Assembly (NCBI RefSeq): GCF_003351025.1
Contig: NZ_QPCG01000008.1
Coordinates: 62,001 to 126,000 of the forward strand
Direction of reading: 5' to 3'
Length of the DNA stretch: 64,000 nt
Origin: Mucilaginibacter endophyticus
Lineage (GTDB): Bacteria > Bacteroidota > Bacteroidia > Sphingobacteriales > Sphingobacteriaceae
The notes under the pieces were generated by a model that saw only the letters and a program-made list of their open reading frames with translations, was not told where the DNA came from and made no database searches. Position 1 is the first letter of the stretch. Each line of letters begins with the position of its first letter. The position numbers and the translations under genes were made by a program. Shown here piece after piece: positions 59,989 to 64,000 of this stretch.

Positions 59989-60782
59989 TAGCGGGTTCCG
60001 CTTTTATGCTGTTGCTTGGCGTATTCATTATTGGGTTTATGCTTATGTATCAAAAAAAGCAGAACAAGAACCTGCTGGAGCGCGAAAATCTGAAAGCTTC
60101 GTTTAAGCAGGAGATGCTAAAAACCCAGATAGAGATCCAGGAGCAAACTCTCAATGACATCAGCAGGGAAATCCATGATAATATCACCCAGGTTTTATCA
60201 TTTGTAAAACTGAACCTTGGTTTGCTCAACAATAGTCTGGACGAAGAAAAGAAAGGCCGCGTAAACGAAAACCGGGAATTGATTTCGCAAACTATTAATG
60301 ATTTAAGAAACCTTTCAAAAAGCATGAGCTTTGAGCATATCAGCTCGCTGGGGCTCATAAAAGTACTTGAAGCAGAAACGGAGCGCTTAACCCGTAGCGG
60401 TATTATCAACGCTGTTTTTACTGTTGAAGGGGAAGTATACAGTATGGGGGAACAGCGCGAGCTGGTAATATTCCGGATATTTCAGGAAGCAGTAAATAAC
60501 ACCCTGAAATATGCTAAGGCGGCTAACCTTAAAATCGGTTTGTATTATACTGCACAAATGTTTAATTTGCTCATCGAAGATGATGGTGCTGGTTTCAATG
60601 CCGAAAAGGTTGAAAATAAGGGCGGTTCGGGATTGCGGAACATTGAAAACAGGGCAGCTTTAGTAGGCGCGGATGTAATTATTACCAGTTCGCCTGGTAA
60701 GGGTTGTCAGATAAAATTGTCGTTCAATCCCCTGGTACAACAAATTTATGCTAAAGGAACCCATTCAAATAGCCTTAGTTGA
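59952..60782 (+). CDS. NarL-family sensor histidine kinase
   Basis: A 276-residue membrane kinase. A single helix (8-32) is followed by a coiled coil, then the HisKA_3-like box LNDISREIHDNITQVLSFVK (His75), and the HATPase with EAVNN, DDGAGFN and GGSGLRNI. It has no PAS, GAF, or periplasmic domain. It overlaps the upstream membrane protein gene by 37 bases and the response regulator by 35 bases, so the three are likely produced together. Confidence 0.92.
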   Translation: MLFQEEQVILVIIAGSAFMLLLGVFIIGFMLMYQKKQNKNLLERENLKASFKQEMLKTQIEIQEQTLNDISREIHDNITQVLSFVKLNLGLLNNSLDEEKKGRVNENRELISQTINDLRNLSKSMSFEHISSLGLIKVLEAETERLTRSGIINAVFTVEGEVYSMGEQRELVIFRIFQEAVNNTLKYAKAANLKIGLYYTAQMFNLLIEDDGAGFNAEKVENKGGSGLRNIENRAALVGADVIITSSPGKGCQIKLSFNPLVQQIYAKGTHSNSLS

Positions 60783-61389
60783 TGACCACAAACTCTTCAG
60801 GAGTGGTATGGCTGCTCTTGTAACCAATTTTAAAAGATACAACATACTATTTGAGGCGGCAAACGGACAGGAACTTGTAAACACTATTAAGAGTGGTACC
60901 GTTCCGGATATCGTATTGTTGGATATTAGCATGCCGGTTATGGATGGCGTGGAAGCGGCCCAGGTACTCCGGTCAAAATACCCCGGTGTACGGATCATCA
61001 TTTTATCGATGTTTGAGGATGCCGAAAAGGTATTGCTCATGGTTAAAATGGGTGTAAAAGGCTATCTGCTTAAAGATTCGGAACCTTATGAAGTAGAAGA
61101 TGCGCTCCTGAAAGTATCGCAGGGGGAGCTTTATTACCCGGAGTTTGTAACCCGTCACCTGATTACCAATTTCAACAGCAAATTAGAGAATATCAAACTC
61201 AACCCGCGCGAGATTGAGTTTCTTCGTTTTACCGGCACCGAGCTTACTTATAAAGAAATAGCCGAGGCCATGAATATCAGCGTGCGTACCGTTGATAGCT
61301 ACCGCGATCAGCTTTTTGAAAAACTCCAGATCAAGAGCCGCGTAGGACTGGTTTTATACAGTATAAAAAATAAATTGATTGAATTGTAA
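60748..61389 (+). CDS. NarL/FixJ-family response regulator
   Basis: A 213-residue regulator. The receiver has DD at 12-13, phospho-acceptor D59 in VLLDISMPVMDG, and Lys in GYLLKDSEPYEVEDAL. The LuxR-type helix-turn-helix is at about 150-205 (NPREIEFLRFTGTELTYKEI, then NISVRTVDSYRDQL). Cognate of the kinase upstream. Target sites are unknown; inverted TTTAGC repeats flank the operon. Confidence 0.95.
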   Translation: MLKEPIQIALVDDHKLFRSGMAALVTNFKRYNILFEAANGQELVNTIKSGTVPDIVLLDISMPVMDGVEAAQVLRSKYPGVRIIILSMFEDAEKVLLMVKMGVKGYLLKDSEPYEVEDALLKVSQGELYYPEFVTRHLITNFNSKLENIKLNPREIEFLRFTGTELTYKEIAEAMNISVRTVDSYRDQLFEKLQIKSRVGLVLYSIKNKLIEL

Positions 61390-61412
61390 TTTGCTAATTA
61401 ATTTAGCAAATT
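61388..61412. repeat. Inverted repeat after the response regulator gene
   Basis: AATTTGCTAATT is followed by AATTTAGCAAATT, its inverse with one extra base. It overlaps the stop codon region of the regulator gene and lies 7 bases before the radical SAM ATG. The GCTAA/TTTAGC core also appears at 59294-59330. Confidence 0.55.
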
Positions 61413-61418
61413 TGTTCA

Positions 61419-62489
61419 ATGTCACATGAGGAAAATCCGGAATTTTTTAAAGGACGCGGGGCACAGGTAAACACGCACAATAAGTTTCTGAAAAACAGGT
61501 ATGTACTTGATCATATTGAGGGTATTGACGAGCCGTTGCTTGAAAATACCAATACGCAGCTTTTTGAAGAAACGCCCAAAAAAATTGTAAGCGAATCCAA
61601 CAGTCCCGATTTAAGCCATATGTATTCCATCAATCCTTACCAGGGTTGCGAGCATGGTTGCATATATTGTTATGCCCGTAACAGCCATGAATATTATGGT
61701 TTTAGCGCCGGGCTTGATTTTGAGCGGAAGATCATTATTAAACCAAATGCCCCGGAGCTTCTGGAGCAATATTTCAACAAAAAAAATTACCAGCCGGTTT
61801 GCATCATGCTTTCGGGTAATACCGATTGTTATCAGCCCGTTGAACGCAAGCTGGGGATAACGCAAAGGCTATTGGAAGTTTTTTGGAAATATAAAAACCC
61901 GGTAAGTATCATCACCAAAAACAACGTGATCCTGCGGGATATCGACCTGCTTGCAGATATGGCTAAGTTGAACCTGGTGCATGTAAACGTATCCATCACA
62001 TCGCTTAATGAGCAACTCCGTCAAAAATTGGAGCCACGTACAGTTACCGCGACGGGGCGTTTGGCTGTTGTGCAAAAACTATCGGAAAGAGGTATTCCGG
62101 TGAGGGTAATGGCGGCGCCTATCATTCCGGGGTTAAACAGTAACGAAGTGCCCAATATAATCAAAGCGGCAGCTGATAGGGGGGCTTTAGCCGCTGGTTT
62201 TACGATGGTGCGCCTCAACGGTAGCATAGCCGAAATTTTTAGCGACTGGATCTATAAAGCCTTTCCGGACAGGGCCGAAAAGGTATTGAACATGATCCGC
62301 TCGACGCACGATGGTAACCTGAATGACAGCGATTACGGCCGCCGGATGAGTGGCGAGGGTAAAGTAGCCGAATCTATCCATCAAATGTTTAAAATGGCCT
62401 GTAAGCGCTTTATGGGCGATAGGCAGATGCCTGAGTACGACTATAGTTTATTTGTACCGAGGAAAGGAAAACAGACGAGTATGTTTTGA
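61419..62489 (+). CDS. PA0069-family radical SAM protein (SplB-like)
   Basis: A 356-residue radical SAM enzyme. The cluster motif reads NPYQGCEHGCIYCYARNSHE (CxxxCxxC), and MLSGNTDCYQPVERK, then VNVSITSL and EPRTVTATGRL follow. This fits the PA0069/Rv2578c family, with similarity to spore photoproduct lyase in the core. The reaction catalysed is unknown. Confidence 0.92.
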   Translation: MSHEENPEFFKGRGAQVNTHNKFLKNRYVLDHIEGIDEPLLENTNTQLFEETPKKIVSESNSPDLSHMYSINPYQGCEHGCIYCYARNSHEYYGFSAGLDFERKIIIKPNAPELLEQYFNKKNYQPVCIMLSGNTDCYQPVERKLGITQRLLEVFWKYKNPVSIITKNNVILRDIDLLADMAKLNLVHVNVSITSLNEQLRQKLEPRTVTATGRLAVVQKLSERGIPVRVMAAPIIPGLNSNEVPNIIKAAADRGALAAGFTMVRLNGSIAEIFSDWIYKAFPDRAEKVLNMIRSTHDGNLNDSDYGRRMSGEGKVAESIHQMFKMACKRFMGDRQMPEYDYSLFVPRKGKQTSMF

Positions 62490-62523
62490 GTGGACGATTG
62501 GGACTTTATGGGAAAATAGTTAT

Positions 62524-62901
62524 TTACAGGGATCTTGAATTCTTTTTTAAATTAAGATCTATGACAACACCCATCCCTATCCCAATCACATAACACAACA
62601 AATCACTCCACAAAAAACCTTCACCCAACACCAACCTGCCAAACAAGGTGCGTCGCAGGTCATTTATCCATGGCGCTTTATAAAGCTGGCTAAACTCTAT
62701 CGCGAAGCAAAAGATTAAGGAGGCAATTACATTGAATCTAACTGGCTTGTTGATAAAAAGAAACCGCATGATAAAATAAATCATAGAGGCCCATAAAATA
62801 TCGCCAATAAATAATGGGATGAATTTAAAGTGCCTGGATAACAGGCCCAGTATAATAGTTAGTATTGTTAATATGAAATAGGTTATACGGTTTTTAGGCA
62901 T
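62524..62901 (-). CDS. DUF2809 membrane protein
   Basis: A 125-residue protein with four helices. The segments GLLSRHFKFIPLFIGDILWA, FSQLYKAPWINDLRRTLFG and WSDLLCYVIGIGMGVVIDL are typical of the DUF2809 family. Function unknown. It is convergent with the radical SAM gene and lies on the same strand as the zinc-ribbon gene, but a terminator separates them. Confidence 0.88.
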   Translation of the reverse strand: MPKNRITYFILTILTIILGLLSRHFKFIPLFIGDILWASMIYFIMRFLFINKPVRFNVIASLIFCFAIEFSQLYKAPWINDLRRTLFGRLVLGEGFLWSDLLCYVIGIGMGVVIDLNLKKNSRSL

Positions 62902-62928
62902 GAAATAAATATCGGCTAAATAAGCACA

Positions 62929-62956
62929 ACAAAAAAGGCACCCACCGGGTGCCTTT
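62929..62956 (-). terminator. Terminator of the Nif3/zinc-ribbon operon
   Basis: AAAGGCACCC and GGGTGCCTTT form a 10-bp stem with a three-base loop; on the minus strand a run of T follows. It lies 28 bases after the zinc-ribbon gene stop. Confidence 0.9.
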
Positions 62957-62983
62957 GATATATTTAACTTTATAAGTGGTTGC

Positions 62984-63727
62984 TTATGCTTCTTCTACCT
63001 CTAAAGCCATTTGCTCGTCAACAAGGATACGTCCGCAATGCTCGCAAACGATGATCTTTTTACGCTGACGGATATCTGACTGGCGCTGAGGCGGGATCTG
63101 GTTAAAGCAACCAGAGCATGAATCACGCTGAATAGTTACAACTGCAAGGCCGTTTTTAGCGTTTTGACGTAAACGGGTGTAAGCAGTTAACAAGCGCTCT
63201 TCAATGTTATCCATTGCTTTTGCAGCTTGTGAGTTCAATTCGGTTTCTTCTTTTTCAGTTTCGGCGGTAATGGTGCCTAATTCTTCTTTCTTTGCGTCAA
63301 GGTCGCTCTGACGAGCTTCTAAGTCAGCAAGTGCTTTTTCGTAAACCTGGGTTTTGTTGGTGATTTCGAAGCCGTATTCACGGATCTTTTTCTCACTAAC
63401 TTGTATATCTAAGCCCTGGATCTCAATCTCTTTTGAGATAGCATCATATTCGCGGTTGTTTTTAACCTCGTTAAGCTGGCCTTCGTATTTTTTGATGTTT
63501 GCCTGAGCTTCTTTGATCAGGTTTTTACGGGTAACTATGTCATCTTCCACATCGTCAAGTTCACCTTTGATTTTTTGGATGCGGGTTTCAAGGCCAGCAA
63601 CGTCGTCCTCAAGGTCTGCAACTTCCATTGGCAATTCGCCTCTTACCTGGCGGATCCTGTCAATCTTGGTGTGGATAGTTTGTAGTTCGTATAAAGCTTT
63701 AAGCTTTTGTTCTACGGTTTGTTCCAT
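62984..63727 (-). CDS. Coiled-coil C4 zinc-ribbon protein (zf-RING_7/CdsZ family)
   Basis: A 247-residue protein. A long coiled coil (about 5-180) with regular heptads precedes a C-terminal zinc ribbon: SCSGCFNQIPP (CxxC) and IVCEHCGRIL (CxxC). The family is found widely next to Nif3-type genes; its role may be in nucleic-acid binding. Its ATG overlaps the Nif3 stop (TAATG), so the pair is coupled. Confidence 0.92.
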   Translation of the reverse strand: MEQTVEQKLKALYELQTIHTKIDRIRQVRGELPMEVADLEDDVAGLETRIQKIKGELDDVEDDIVTRKNLIKEAQANIKKYEGQLNEVKNNREYDAISKEIEIQGLDIQVSEKKIREYGFEITNKTQVYEKALADLEARQSDLDAKKEELGTITAETEKEETELNSQAAKAMDNIEERLLTAYTRLRQNAKNGLAVVTIQRDSCSGCFNQIPPQRQSDIRQRKKIIVCEHCGRILVDEQMALEVEEA

Positions 63728-64000
63728 TAAATAAAATATTTGACGGGGTTTGTATTTACTTCTGTTAAACGGACGGCAAAGATAGGGAATTTTTTCCTAA
63801 TTATTTCATACAATAATTGCTGCGTAAATTGTTCACTCTCAAAGTGTCCGATATCCGCGATAACTATCTTTCCTTCGGCATCAAAAAACTCATGATACTT
63901 GTAATCGGCTGTGATAAAAATATCGGCTCCGGCAGCTATGGCATGCTTCAGCAAAAAGCCTCCCGAGCCACCGCAAACAGCTACTTTTTTAACGTGTTTG
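63727..64000 (-). CDS. Nif3-like dinuclear metal centre protein (C-terminal part)
   Basis: Only the last 90 residues are in the window; the 5' part lies beyond the right edge. The visible segment KHVKKVAVCGGSGGFLLKHA, then GADIFITADYKYHEFFDA and IADIGHFESE, is the conserved C-terminus of the Nif3/GTP cyclohydrolase 1 type 2 family, with the metal-binding His in YKYHEF and GHFESE. It precedes the zinc-ribbon gene with a TAATG overlap. Confidence 0.9.
   Translation of the reverse strand, partial: KHVKKVAVCGGSGGFLLKHAIAAGADIFITADYKYHEFFDAEGKIVIADIGHFESEQFTQQLLYEIIRKKFPIFAVRLTEVNTNPVKYFI

Overview
The window looks like a chromosomal stretch of a Bacteroidota bacterium, most likely a Sphingobacteriaceae member near Mucilaginibacter or Pedobacter. 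This rests on the character of the proteins (small OmpA-like barrels, lipoproteins with a CSK or CKK lipobox, a FtsH/RsfS/BirA cluster, a split DsbD, Crp/Fnr proteins with short C-termini), on promoters of the Bacteroidota type (TTG, about 19 bases, TAnnTTTG), on weak ribosome binding sites, and on many palindromic intergenic repeats. The genus is an inference; no rRNA or tRNA gene was seen that could fix it. No prophage, insertion sequence, CRISPR array or secretion cluster was recognised.

Layout. 1-6 kb: a sigma-54 activator, an outer-membrane barrel protein, a secreted phosphonoacetate-hydrolase-like enzyme, a crotonase, and a small winged-helix regulator with a membrane protein. 6-12 kb: a DCC/epimerase pair, an oxidoreductase/SRPBCC pair divergent from a LysR regulator, and a secreted amidohydrolase. 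12-18 kb: a DUF2339/DUF3999 envelope pair and a secreted GH78 alpha-L-rhamnosidase. 18.5-27.9 kb: a pentose phosphate operon on the plus strand, glucokinase-like ROK protein - tkt - rpiA - tal - HAD phosphatase - gnd - zwf - pgl, ended by a strong terminator. 28-32 kb: two paralogous lipoproteins, a Crp/Fnr regulator, a small membrane protein and a cysteine-hydrolase-fold protein without its cysteine. 32-42 kb: glnS, an FAD oxidoreductase, a zinc peptidase, a YXWGXW-type secreted protein, apaG-dusB, and a CPBP protease - DUF2007 - cdsA - psd operon for phospholipid synthesis. 42-49 kb, minus strand: rplS, an ECF sigma cassette, trmD, two VOC proteins, an XRE regulator with two paralogous membrane proteins, rimM and rpsP. 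The classical rpsP-rimM-trmD-rplS order is kept but split by these cassettes and repeats. 49-64 kb: a deoxyribonucleotidase, a PAS protein with a histidine-kinase H box but no ATPase domain, pfkA, a split DsbD with birA, divergent rsfS-ftsH, a LUD protein, a seven-helix membrane protein coupled to a NarL-type two-component system, a radical SAM protein, and a zinc-ribbon/Nif3 pair that runs off the right edge.

The genes work together mostly as housekeeping: carbon flux from glucose 6-phosphate through both pentose phosphate branches, upper glycolysis (pfkA), translation (S16, L19, RimM, TrmD, DusB, GlnRS, RsfS), envelope quality control (FtsH, DsbD) and lipid synthesis (CdsA, Psd).

The signals that gene calling does not explain lie between genes. 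They are: (a) a GCAACC-N16/17-TTATA element in front of both the ECF sigma gene and its downstream membrane gene; (b) three inverted repeats packed around a textbook promoter in front of the XRE/membrane-protein cassette; (c) a 12-bp inverted repeat that takes in the start codon of the seven-helix sensor-like gene; (d) several families of palindromic repeats that begin at or next to stop codons; and (e) a multi-hairpin, RNA-like repeat inside a MITE-like element near 9.8 kb.
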